NCBI GenBank assembly: GCA_963573385.1
Contig: CAUYLG010017831.1
Span: 1-64,000 of the forward strand
DNA: 64,000 nucleotides
From: Cacajao melanocephalus
Lineage: Eukaryota; Chordata; Mammalia; Primates; Pitheciidae
Direction of reading: 5' to 3'
A model generated the notes under the pieces. The model saw nothing but the letters and a program-made list of their open reading frames with translations, had not been told where the DNA came from and did not search any database. The first letter of the stretch is position 1, and every line of letters starts with the position of its first letter. This document shows positions 51,761 to 62,222 of this stretch, one piece after another. Made by a program: the position numbers and the translations under genes.

Positions 51761-52948
51761 GCTTCTCTGGAATGCTTTGATAAGGTATCACATCAGCATG
51801 TTGGTCCAGCTCTCAAAACACCTCTGCAGAGGTGTCCTTCCTTTTTCCAAGACATCACATCAACACATGGCCATATTTCCCAACTTGGCTTTCATTTGGG
51901 CATTTATATGCATGCATAACTACATTAGATTAAAGTCTATCTTTATGTGAAAAAAATACATTTAATCTCTAGTGGAAAGAGGAAGAATTAAGAGATGTCT
52001 TGCGTTTACCAGCAGATGTCTAGATGGTTAGAAGAAGTGATAAAGTTGGACTCTTAAGAGATAACATTTGTGTTCTGGTTGGAGCAGGGGAAACCACGTG
52101 AATGTAAGCAAGGAGTTCAGAAATCTGGATTAAAAAAGCAAATTCCATAATGCAACCAGGTTTGAGAACATTGGATCAGCCTCCTTAAAGTCTGTCAGAT
52201 AGTTATGATGATGTTTGAGTTACACTGTTTGCCCCAGATAGTTCTTCCAGTTTCCTACCATGGGCCCAGAGTCCCAAGCTTTTGTGATTAGTTCTTTGGG
52301 GTTTGGGCAGCAGTATCTCCAGTGTTCCCTGTATAGAGGACAAATCCTCTCCTGAGGAATGCTGTGTTCAGATGTGCTCTGAAAGTAACATCATCGCATG
52401 GGGGGCTTATTATACACTTGAGATCTCCACCCTGGGAGACAAGAAAGGGCAGAAAGAATGAAGACAAGCAGGAGGAGACTCTTTGGATGAATATTGAAGT
52501 GGGAAACTAGGAGCAGAAGCTTAAAGATTCCAGGTCCTCTTGGCAGGCAAGAAGAGAACAGAAGATGGATACTGATTTCTTCTGAACTGACTCACAAGTC
52601 TCTGTGGCGGAGCCAAGTCATTTCTGCAGACTTTGAAAAATGCTGGCATCAATGTTCCTGCTATCACTGGATGCTAATGATAGATGATGGCTCTGAACAC
52701 AGAGAAGGATCTTTCAGCTGTCTCTGCTGTTTTCTGTATGTAACCGAGATCCAGTTGATCACCTCCCTGTTTCTAGTCTGGCTCCCTTCTCTGCACTGCT
52801 TCCAGAATAAAGTGAACACCCTTGAACCTACCACCCAGAGCAAAAAAGAGACTCTGCCCCTTTCTGCACATCTCTATCTCCCCACAAATTTATTCCAATC
52901 TGGACTTTTATAGGAAGTGATTTCCTTTCTTTGCTTTAGTTTTATCAC
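51761..52948. other. Unassigned intergenic sequence
   Basis: A 139-codon frame (52494-52913) opens at TTG and resembles no family. The part near 52755-52930 could be L2. Confidence 0.4.
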
Positions 52949-53307
52949 TGATATGATTTGGTTCTGTGTCCTCACCCAAATCTCATCTTGTAGCACCCAT
53001 AATTCCCATATGTTGTGGAAGGCACCCAGTAGGAGATGACTGAATCATGGGGATGGGACTTTCTCATGCTGTTCTCTGATAGTGAATGGGTCTTATGAGA
53101 TCTGATGGTTTTAAAAATGGGAGTTTCTCTGCACAAGCTCACTCTTTGACTGCTGCCGTCCATGTAAGATGTGACTTGCTCCTTCACAATCTCATGATTG
53201 TGAAGCATCCCCAGACATGTGGAACTGTGTTTCCAATAAACCTCTTTTTTTTAAATTGCCCGGTCTTGGGTATGTCTTTACCAGCAGTGTGAAAATAGAC
53301 TAATACA
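52949..53307 (+). mobile_element. THE1-like solo LTR
   Basis: Starts tgatatgatttggttctgtg and ends gaaaatagactaataca, 359 bp, with no internal region. Flanks atcac (52944-52948) and attac (53308-53312) fit a 5-bp duplication with one mutation. Confidence 0.9.
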
Positions 53308-56300
53308 ATTACCTGTGTGTGCATTGCCAAACATGATAATTTAATTTTGGCTAGTTTTGAATTTCCTGTAAATGAGATCATATGAGATCTTTAATATCTC
53401 TGTCTTTGATCTTTATATTATGTTTTTAAAAGTATTTTTTATGTTGCTGCAAACATATGCAGTTTCTTCATTTTCTTCTTTTTTTTTTTTTGCTGTAAAG
53501 TGTTCCATTGTATAAAATACACCATAATTATCTATTCTACTGCTAATGGGTATTTGTTTTGCCTCCAATTTAAGACTCTTATAATTAGTGTTGTTATGAA
53601 TATTTTTTCATATATATTATGGTGCACATAATTCACACTTCTGTAGGGTATGTACTCAGTGTGGAATTTCAAGGTCACAGGAAACACAAATCCTTAGTTT
53701 TACTAGTTTAAGATACATAATTTTCCAGAATGTTGTACTAATTATTCTCCAGTCCATACACGATAAGCATTTCTGATGCTCTACATCCTCACTAACACTT
53801 GATACTGTCAAAGGTTTTAAGGTATGCCAATCTGTATACTCATGTATCATTGAGATTTACTTTTCCCTGCTTTTTAATGAGATTAAACACCTTTTCATAT
53901 GTCTGTTGTCCGTTTGAATAAACTCTTTTCTAAAGTTAATTCTTGCCCATTTTTCTATGTCTTCTATTGTCTTTTTAAACCTTTTTCTAACTGATTTGCA
54001 GGAGTTTTTGTACATTACAAATACTAGATCTTGGTCAGTTATATGTTTTGCAAATGTCATTTTCCATTCTATAGCATGTCTTTTCACATTTTAAATATAC
54101 TTTGATGAATAGAAATGTCTAGTTTTAGGTAATTAAACTTATCAATATTGTCCTTTGTGAGTACAGTGGTTTCATGCTTTGTTTAAGAGCTCTTTCCCTC
54201 CCTTGAAATCTTTCAGAATATTCCCTCATATTACTTTTTTAATGTTTTACTGTCTTGTGAATTTAGATCTATAATCCACCTAGAACCAATTTAACATGTA
54301 ATCCAGTAGTTTTTCATTTAAATTTTCTCCCACATAAATGTCCAGTTTCTTATATAATTGAAAAGAACACCCTTTCCTTATTGCTTTGCAATGTTACCTC
54401 TGAAACAAATCAAGTTTCCCTATTTGTGGGCATCTTTTTCTGGACTCCTTTTCTATTCCCTTTGCTAATTTGTCTACTTTAGAGCCCATACCACAGCTTT
54501 CATTATTATTCTTTCATGATAAGTTTGATATGTGGTCAGTGAAGCTCTCCCATTTTTTCCCTTAGTCAACAGTGCTGCAGCTATTCTTGGTCCTATGCGT
54601 TTCCATATAAATTTTAGAGACAGCTTATCAAGTTCCACAAAATTCTTCTTGAGGCTTTGGCATTCTACTGAATCATCAGAGATCAATTTGAAAATCGATC
54701 ATTTTAGGATATTTGTTTCCAAACAAGAGTCATGATATATTTCTGCATTTAATTAGTTTTTAGAATATATCTCAATAGTATTATAATTTCTCCATAGAGA
54801 TTTACATACCTTTTATAAGTTTACTCCTAAGAATTTCATCTTTGAAGGCTATTGCAAATAACAAATGCAGGAACTCATGGAACTTTATCCCAAAATATGA
54901 CTTCATGGTATTATAATGAGTATTTTGAATTAAAGTTCCTTAGAGAGGAATAGATGCTAGAAGATATTTTATCCTCCTAGCTGCATAATGACTGGACCAG
55001 TTTTCAGTTCTCCTACCAGGAAGAACAGTTGTTTCTCCTCTCCCTGCTCCTGTTTCTCAATCCTGAAGTTTCCTTATCTGCCTAAATCTAGACTTACCGA
55101 AGAAGAAAACAATGACTTCTGGTCCCTTCTGAGTTCTCATTAACTGAACCCATATCATAAGAAGGAACACTAAAGTCTGTCAACAAACATGGGCAGACTT
55201 TTGTCACAAACAAAAGTCTGTTCTGTGGGCCCAATAGACTTTGTCCTGGACCATTGTATTCTTCAAGGCCACTGAATTCCTAAAAGTCATTTACTATTCC
55301 CCTAAAATCATCCACACTTCCCCATCTCTTTTTCCTCTAAGAAGAAGGCTCTACAAGCATCTCTACCCATTGTAATATTGGCCAATCACTCTGATTTTCC
55401 CTGTGTGCATAGGAGTAATAAATTTGCTTGCCTTTTCTCCTATTTATCTGCCTTTTTGTGACTTGATTTTTCAGTGAAGCCGCTAAGGGCAAAAAGGAAG
55501 CTTTTCCTTTACTGCTGCAAAACTTTAAGAATTAAATTATTTATTTATTGCTGCTATGTGGAAATAATATTGATTTTTTGTACAATGATTTTTGTATCCT
55601 GCAACCATACTAAACTTTCCAATTCTAATAATTTGTATATTATTTTGGATATTCATCTATGCATTTATATAGGTAATGTCAGTTTTTATTATTCATTATG
55701 AATCTACATACCTTTTATCTTACATTTTTTCTTGTTTTACTGCATTGGCTAGGATCACTTACAATGTTGAATAGAAGTGATGATGCTGGCATTCTTCACT
55801 CATTCTTTATTTCAAAAAGAATATCTTCAAAGCTTCACCATTAAATATAGGTTTCCTGTAGCTTTCTTGCAGATAAACTTTAAGGTTTAAGAAATTGTCT
55901 TCTATACCAAGTTTGTGAAAATCTTTTATCATGATTGGAGGTTGAAAAATTTTGTCAAATGTTTTTCTGCATCTGTTAATATATTGTTTTATCCTGTAAT
56001 CTATTAATGTAATGAGTTGAATGATTTTCTAATAGTAAGCCAACATTGCATTCCTGGAATGAAACCAGTTTTGTCACATATGTTAGCCTTGATATGTTTT
56101 GCTGGATTTGATTGCTAATTTTTGTTTTTGGAATTTTTGCATGTATTTTCACAGCAAAATTCACTTGCAATTTTTTTTTCTTGTAATGCCTTTGCAGCAT
56201 TTGGGATTCAGATTTCTTTAATCTCATAAGTAATCTGAAAAGTCACCCTTTTGCTATTTTACTAAAGATTACAAAATTGGTGTTGCTTTGTCCTTAAATT

Positions 56301-57051
56301 TTGGTAGAACTCACCAATGAAGACATTCTCTTTCTTTAGCAGTTATGCTACTACTTTGATTTTGTTTCTTTTTGGGTCAATTACATATTTTCCCATTTAT
56401 CTATATTTTGAATTTGTTTTGACATAAGCTTGATCATCATATCCTCTTATTATCTTTTTATTGACTCCAGGATCTATAGTGATATCCTTTAAAAAATACT
56501 ATCTCTTTGTGCCCTGCCTCTTTTTCTTCCCTTGATCAGTCTCACCAGAGGTTTATTAATTTAATTTTTTTAAGAACAGAATTTGATCTTTGTTGAGCCT
56601 TTTTATTACGTTTCTTATTTCATTAATTTTACTCCTATTCTTATTATTTTATTCCTTCTACTTCGAGTTTAATTTGGTGAATTTTCTAACTGTTAACTGG
56701 GGCATTTAATCTCTTTGCACTTATAATTACTAAGTTTGGATAAAAAAATCCACCATCTTCCTATGTGTTTTTTGCTTATCCCAGCTGTTTCATGTCCCTG
56801 TTTCTCTCTTTTCTTGCTTTCTTTCAAATTTTTTGAGTCACTTGTTACTCAGCTTTCCTTCTCTTTTATTCTGAAAGATATATATTTCTGTATATCTATT
56901 ATTTTAGTGATGACCCTGAAATTATAACATGCATTCTTGGTGTATCAATGTCCACATTAATCCACATTTTGCATGTAAGACAATTCAAAAAACTTGAAAC
57001 TAACTACATTTAGTCACCTCTCAGCTTCTATGCTATTGTTGTGTGTAAGGA
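53308..57051 (-). mobile_element. Decayed L1M LINE, antisense
   Basis: About 3.7 kb of an old L1, with its 3' end on the left. Minus-strand frames still show ORF2 remnants: a palm-domain piece at 55976-56227 (THYINRLQDKTIY), a late-ORF2 piece at 54474-54686 and the ORF2 C-terminus at 53857-54087 (ending RHMKRCLISLKSREK). All are interrupted, so no reverse transcriptase can be made. Some internal segments look deleted. Confidence 0.85.
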
Positions 57052-57354
57052 TTTTTTTTTTTTTTTTTTTGAGGCCGAGTTTTGCTCTTGTTGTGCAGGT
57101 TGGAGTGGAATGGCATGATCTTGGATCACTGCAACCTCTGACTCCTGGGTTCAAGTGACTCTCCTACCTCAGCCTCCAGAGTAGCTGGGATTATAGGCAA
57201 CCTGCTACCATGCCCAGATCATGTTTGTATTTTTAGTAGAGATGGGGTTTCACCATGTTGTCCAGGCTGGTCTCGGACTCCTGATCTCAGGTGATCCACT
57301 CACCTCGGCCTCCCAAAATGCTGGGATTACAGGAGTGAGCCACCATGCCCAGCC
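57052..57354 (-). mobile_element. Full-length Alu inside the L1M
   Basis: Starts with about 19 T, then gaggccgagttttgctcttg, and ends aggagtgagccaccatgccc. L1-like sequence lies on the left side. Confidence 0.95.
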
Positions 57355-57845
57355 ATGTAAAAATATTAATATTGAGTCACCTCCTTGGAACTGCTTCAGA
57401 GTCTCTGAGCAGTCTGAAAACCATGAGACTAGATGATATAAGACTCCATCGACTTTAACATTCTGTAAGCCTGGAATTGCACTTTTAAAATGTTAACTGA
57501 ATCAGCCCTGTTGCGGATAATGTATTCTTAAAATGCAACTGCAGAGAAATGAGGCATGGGTTTTTCATGTTTCCAAAAGCACAGAGGTTGGCATCTAAAC
57601 AGTTAACACCATCTCCCTTCAATTAAATGCAATTGCAAAGCTTCAGGGAACACTGGTTGATCTGCATATAATATGAGGTATAGTCAAATGATGATGAAGA
57701 AATTGGAGTTGCCTGCAGGTCTGTAGCTCACCGAAGATAATTCTGGAAGAGGAGAATAACTTTATTTCCTGCTAAAGATTTTTGTTTTCCATTTTTTCTC
57801 TCAGATTCAGGCTTGTGGCCTTTTCTGATTGACACTGCGAATGCA

Positions 57846-57896
57846 TTTGGAAAAGGCAAGGTCATTTCTGTATATGCGTATACAGAATTTTCCAAA
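57846..57896. repeat. Nested hairpin with a tetraloop
   Basis: The outer arms tttggaaaa (57846-57854) and ttttccaaa (57888-57896), and the inner arms ttctgtata (57866-57874) and tatacagaa (57879-57887), are all exact. The loop is tgcg and an 11-base bulge lies on the left side only. Confidence 0.92.
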
Positions 57897-58469
57897 CGAA
57901 GCTAGGAAGTTTAAGCTGCCTGTTGGGCTGGTTTAAAAGGGACTCTTTTTTTTTCTCATGATTATTCACAAATGAAAGTCATTAAAAAGGTGTTAACATT
58001 TTCTGGGGGAAAAGGTGGGAGATGTTGCTTAGTGAAAGTAAACTTCAACTAAATTATGTTCACATGCACCCTGAAAGTAGAGAAGTTTTTACCATTCATG
58101 TTTAATTTAGTTCAGTAAAGTGGAGACACTTATTTTCTAGAGTATGGCTGAATATAGTAAGCACACCTACTCTGGCTCTCCTAAATTTTCTCCTGTCCCT
58201 GAAGCTATGCAATAATGTAACCACAGACTTTTTGACATCTTGATTTTTATTCCTTTTTGATGTCTCAAAAAGTGACATCTTAGGTGACATCTTAGGCACC
58301 ACCCTGCTGGCTTCCCTGATTCCACTTGGGCATCAAAGTCTGCAAACAGTAATGTCACAGCACTAAGCTTCTAATTTTCTCCAGGAGCTCAAACTGCATT
58401 TCTCAGTTGGGAAATGATATTTCTCTTCATTCATGGTGATAGATAGGGAAGTTACACCTCTGAAGGGCA

Positions 58470-58499
58470 AATGACTCAGCATTAAGTCACTGAGTCATT
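58470..58499. promoter_or_regulatory. Inverted AP-1 / NF-E2-like pair
   Basis: aatgactcag (58470-58479) and its exact reverse complement (58490-58499) flank a 10-base spacer. Both hold an AP-1 heptamer, and TGACTCAGCA (58472-58481) also fits the NF-E2/NRF2 element. About 1.8 kb past the putative NPSR1 poly(A) site. Activity is inferred only. Confidence 0.5.
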
Positions 58500-58544
58500 G
58501 GTCCCCTGGGAAAGAATTCTAGAAGGTCTCACTCTCAGAGGCTG

Positions 58545-58680
58545 TGTCTGGGAGGAACCACCAAGATCCTCTGCTCCAGGCTGATTTTGTTCCCATCTTG
58601 CAGATGAGACCATTGATGCCCAGAGGTGTGAAAATGATTTGTTCAAGGTCACAAGACTATTAATTACCAGTATGTTCATA
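58545..58680 (-). repeat. MIR-like fragment, antisense
   Basis: Phrases cccatcttgcagatgagacc and gttcaaggtcacaagactat follow antisense MIR. Confidence 0.6.
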
Positions 58681-60309
58681 ATGCTTAAGTCATGTTTCCC
58701 CAAGCTCAGCAAATACATGGAAATGACAATTCCAGAATTCATACCACTATAAAGCAAGTTTCATTTAAATGGCAGATTATCCTGCAGCAACCTGTACGAT
58801 TATCTTATTGATCTCTAGTCTTCACGGGAAATGAGAGAGACAGCAACACAACAACTATGAAATCACATTCACAGTTTCTGTAGATCACAACGCCCCTCAC
58901 TATACTCTCTCCTTCACTTCGATAATCTACTGATGGATGAGGTAGGCATGCAATGTAGTTTGCAGACCAGATTTGACAAAGATTGAAAGCATCTGTCAAG
59001 AGAACCTGGTCCTCCTGTTTTGCCATCTAGGACATCTGCCAGTTTTTGCTCTGTTAATTGGCTCCTGTGCAGGCAGCTATTTTAGCAACAGTTCCGTGGG
59101 TCTTCTGTGGCACATCTTGATTTAAAGTGAAATGTTGAAAAGCATTTCTCAACTGCTCAAAGCTTCCAGGATTGCTCAAGTTTAGCTGATTGGACAGAGA
59201 GGGAGGCAGCCTTCAAAAGTATTGTGTAGAAATAAAACTAGATTATTCAGGCTCCTCAAATTCAGAGAATAATTCTCAGAGAGATGGTGAGTGAGGAGTC
59301 TGATTTCCTCTTAAAGAGGTACTTTCCCTAAGGTCAGATCGAATTGAAAAGAGAGTTTACGAAAAAAAAAAAAAAAGCCCACATGACCTTAAGCATGCAG
59401 ACTTTGAGTTGACACCATAATGAGGGATGGAGTGCTATTAAAATATACTGAACAGTTTAATGACTCCACTAGCAGTATGCCAAAAAGAAAAAGAAAAAAA
59501 AATGATTTAAGCTCGGAATAATTCTGGGAAGGAGGATTTTGCCAAGGAGACTTTAATGTCAAGAATATATGTGAAGCTAAAATAAGGTGCTCACGCGCAT
59601 CCCAGAGCCGTGGGTGGGATGTATATATGATCAAATGAAATTATTTCACTTCCACTTGTGGAAAAATCTGATGGGAGAAATTGACTAGAAAACATTTAGT
59701 CATATTTCACTTGGATTATGCTTGTAAGTACCAAACTCCAGACCTGTCAAAATAAGCCCCACCAGCGCTTCCCGGCCGAGGTGCTAGACAAAGGCTGTGA
59801 CAGGCAAAAACGATAAAGAACTTAGAGAAACATCGAGCCTGGAAAAGCCACAGGAACCCAGCTCCCAATGAAAGAGAGGGTTCAGGTAGTTAAGAAGGGG
59901 AAGACTTGTTCTTGAGGTGTGAGGAATGGAGCCCAGAGAGGCCCAAGTGTTGGATACAGAGCAAGAGGTCTCAGAAAGCCTCAAGGACATGTGAGTTCTA
60001 GGAACCAGATCTCAGAGGCTGGAAGTCAGGGGTCCATGACTTTTTAAACACAACCTGTTTTCCATCACAGCCAGTATCCCTTTGTTTGACCTTATTCTGG
60101 AGGGCCAACAGTGTGCCCTTTCTACAAATCATTTGTCGATGGAATAGGAGATGCACTTGCCTGCTGCCAGCACACTCATCTGCAAACCGAGGCTATCTGC
60201 AGAAGAGGTGCAAAGCACCAATGCCTGGAAATGAATTTGTTGGCATTTCAAGGACAAACACTTTCTTGGCTACAAGCACTGAACCTCCAATCCAAAACTG
60301 GGGAAAAAA
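58681..60309. other. Unassigned sequence downstream of NPSR1
   Basis: A15 run at 59362-59376. No exon or named repeat. Confidence 0.4.
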
Positions 60310-60723
60310 GTCTAGGCTTAATTAAGTATTTTATTTTCTTCTTCTGTTGTAATGAGAAGATTAATGTGTAACCCTGCTACTTTTGTCACTTCTGCTTGCC
60401 TGTCTACTCACTGCCTCCAAGCCAGGATGCTGGGCCACTGATGCCTGTGTTCACTGGGTTCAGGTGCTGGCCAGTGGGAAGCAGGACTGGGAATGGTGGG
60501 GAGGGAAGGCGTTTCCTTCCTGGCTGGCATGAATAACTGGGAGTTCGTGTTGGGCAATACTTAATGCAGTGCATGGACTCAATAGAACATTTGTCTTGTG
60601 CATCTCCCAGGTGATGACGAGCATAGGTGAAGTTGGCTCAGGTTCCATGCATGTGCCCAAGCGGGTGACAGGGACCTGGGAGAGCTGATGGTGCTCTGCT
60701 TCGCACTGGTACTGTCCCAGGGT
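60310..60723 (-). other. NPSR1: NPSR1 3' untranslated region (end approximate)
   Basis: This is non-coding sequence directly after the TAG stop on the minus strand. An AATAAA hexamer on that strand lies at 60330-60335, followed in the transcript direction by a T-rich stretch, which fits cleavage at about 60300-60320 and a 3' UTR of about 0.4 kb. No repeat is evident in it. The true end could be elsewhere if another poly(A) site is used; 3'-end RNA data would decide. Confidence 0.6.
60330..60335 (-). promoter_or_regulatory. NPSR1: Candidate polyadenylation signal AATAAA of NPSR1
   Basis: The plus strand reads tttatt, so the minus strand reads AATAAA. It is about 390 bases past the stop codon, and the transcript-sense sequence just downstream is T-rich. 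It is the first canonical hexamer I noticed after the stop. Confidence 0.6.
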
Positions 60724-60814
60724 CTAGATGAATTCTGGCTTGGACAGAATCTGTATCTCATGCCTCTCGGTTCTCTCCCGGAACGTCATTCTGGAATCCT
60801 GTGATCTTTGCTCC
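60724..60814 (-). CDS. NPSR1: NPSR1 terminal coding exon (cytoplasmic C-terminal tail, isoform A type)
   Basis: This exon encodes the last 29 residues of the receptor's cytoplasmic tail. On the minus strand the acceptor (ctttctccag) precedes 60814. The first base completes the split Arg342 codon, then 29 codons run to a TAG stop at 60724-60726. The tail starts EQRSQDSRMTFRE and ends ILSKPEFI, as in the 371-residue isoform A. Codon 344 (60808-60810) is CAA, Gln, at the site of the known human Gln344Arg polymorphism. Codon 362 is ATA (Ile), where I recall Met in human. The basic, Ser/Thr-containing tail is where phosphorylation and arrestin contacts would be expected, by family knowledge. I did not find the alternative last exon of the 377-residue isoform by eye. 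Confidence 0.95.
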
Positions 60815-60924
60815 CTGGAGAAAGTAAAAATGAAGCAGGGAGGGAAATAATTTGACCTAATGAAAAGGGAAGTAGACATGTTAAGAGACAACAGTTATAA
60901 AAAATGTATTAAAGATCAGACAAA

Positions 60925-61150
60925 AACTGTGCCAAGTACTTTACATGTAATACCCTGACCTTCCTTCTTAATGACTCACAGCTCTCCCTCCCACTGGTCA
61001 GCACCAGAGCCCAGAGGACAGAGACATCACAGGCCAACTGGTAGACAGTGCTGTTAGCCCTGTTTTACAGATGAAGAAAATGAGGTTTATAGAAGTTATC
61101 TAACTTGCCCAAGGTCACACATCACTATGAATAAGCAATGGCAAAATATA
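60925..61150 (-). repeat. MIR SINE, antisense (sense to NPSR1), intronic
   Basis: Phrases gtgccaagtactttacatgt, ttttacagatgaagaaaatg and cttgcccaaggtcacacatc follow antisense MIR, with about 80 bases inserted in the middle. Confidence 0.75.
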
Positions 61151-61304
61151 AATCTCAACCACTTGGGCATTAAGCCCAAGACTTAAATCATTCTCCTCTT
61201 GTATCTATCTCCTATGGAATTCTCCACCTACCCTCTGTGGCTTATGCAGGGATACAGCTGAAAAACATCAGAAAAACATCAGAATGACAATAGCTGTAGG
61301 AGGG

Positions 61305-61480
61305 ATTTAATTTCAGCTCTGCTAGTAATTATTCATATAACCTTAATCATGTCATTAAACTCATAAGACTTACTTTGTTTATCTGTAAAATGGTAATAAG
61401 GCTTTATGTTCTGTTATTGCCATAGAATTGTATTGAGGCAATTCATGTGAAGATGCTTTGAACAAAAGCAAGGTCTTCTA
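61305..61480 (+). repeat. MIR SINE, intronic
   Basis: Phrases ttcagctctgctagtaatta, tttatctgtaaaatggtaat and gaattgtattgaggcaattc follow sense MIR. Confidence 0.7.
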
Positions 61481-61624
61481 GATGTGTCATGATTAAGGTG
61501 GTTGCTATAGGAGGTGTTGTGGTGTAAGAAAAAGCACGTCAGCTGTGGCCTGGGCCAGGGTTTAAATCAGTCACAGTGGAATTTTTCTGACTCTCAAACC
61601 TCTCCTCTATAAAAGGAGGATTCC

Positions 61625-61920
61625 GGCCGGGTGTGGTGGCTCAAGCTTGTAATCCCAGCACTTCAGGAGGCCGAGGTGGGCGGACCATGAAGTCAAGAGA
61701 TCAACACCATCCTGGCTAACATTGTGAAACCATGTCTCTATTAAAAATACAAAAATTAGTGGGGTATGGTGGCATGCAGCTGTAGTCAGTCCCAGCTACT
61801 TGGGAGGCTGAGGCAGGAGAATTGCTTGAACCGGGAGGCGGAGGTTGCAGTGAGCTGAGATCACGCCACTGCACTCCAGACTGGCAACAGAGAGAGACTC
61901 CGTCTCAAAAGAAAAAAAAA
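61625..61920 (+). mobile_element. AluY-like SINE in the last NPSR1 intron
   Basis: Full-length, with the Y-type phrase caacaccatcctggctaaca instead of the S-type gaccagcctggccaaca. It is antisense to NPSR1, about 120 bases from the donor of the penultimate exon. Confidence 0.93.
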
Positions 61921-62041
61921 GGTTGGCGGGGGGGGCATTCTGTAACCTACTGGAGAGTCTGGACATGAGAAACCCACATGTTGGTGGAATCCCAGTGCAG
62001 TGCCCATCAGTGTGTCTGACTCATGCAAGAGCTCCCCTTAC

Positions 62042-62222
62042 CTGCAGGGGAAAGTGATGGAGCTGCTGAAGACACAGTAAATGAGGGGGTTGATGGCGCT
62101 ATTCAATGCTGGCAGGTTCTGAATGATCACAGAGGCATAGAAACGCTCCTGGGTGTCTGGAAGGAGGTTGAAATTGTCCAAAATGTCAAAGAGAAAGTAT
62201 GGACTCCAACAGCAGATGAAGG
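62042..62222 (-). CDS. NPSR1: NPSR1 penultimate coding exon (end of TM6, third extracellular loop, TM7)
   Basis: This exon encodes part of the neuropeptide S receptor, a class A G-protein-coupled receptor of the plasma membrane. On the minus strand an acceptor (pyrimidine tract ending cccccag) precedes position 62222 and a donor (cag|gtaagg) follows 62042. The 181 bases read as 2 nt + 59 codons + 2 nt, with no stop. The peptide holds the TM6 motif CWSP and the TM7 motif NPLIY, matching the family's CWxP and NPxxY. Between them is the loop segment DNFNLLPDTQERFY, which I recognise as NPSR1. Counting back from a 371-residue protein gives residues 283-341, with the codon of Arg342 split across the next intron. 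Thr338 (codon act) is Ser in the human protein as I recall it. The plus-strand reading frame over the same bases is a shadow. Identification is firm; the species is not. Confidence 0.96.

Larger units (their letters stand above)
57355..58544. other. Unassigned sequence downstream of NPSR1
   Basis: Holds a nested hairpin (57846-57896), a tandem 12-base duplication gtgacatcttag (58272-58295) and an inverted AP-1 pair (58470-58499). No gene seen. Confidence 0.5.
60815..62041 (-). other. NPSR1: Last intron of NPSR1
   Basis: A 1,227-base intron between the donor after 62042 and the acceptor before 60814. It carries two MIR fragments (about 60925-61150 and 61305-61480) and one AluY-like element (61625-61920), which is antisense to the gene. 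Confidence 0.9.

Noticed and set aside
52494..52913. 139-codon plus-strand frame
   Set aside because: It opens at TTG, lies in repeat-like sequence and has no recognisable domain.
53857..56227. Minus-strand frames with L1 ORF2 likeness as possible genes
   Set aside because: They are separate broken remnants of one old L1; no continuous reverse transcriptase is encoded.
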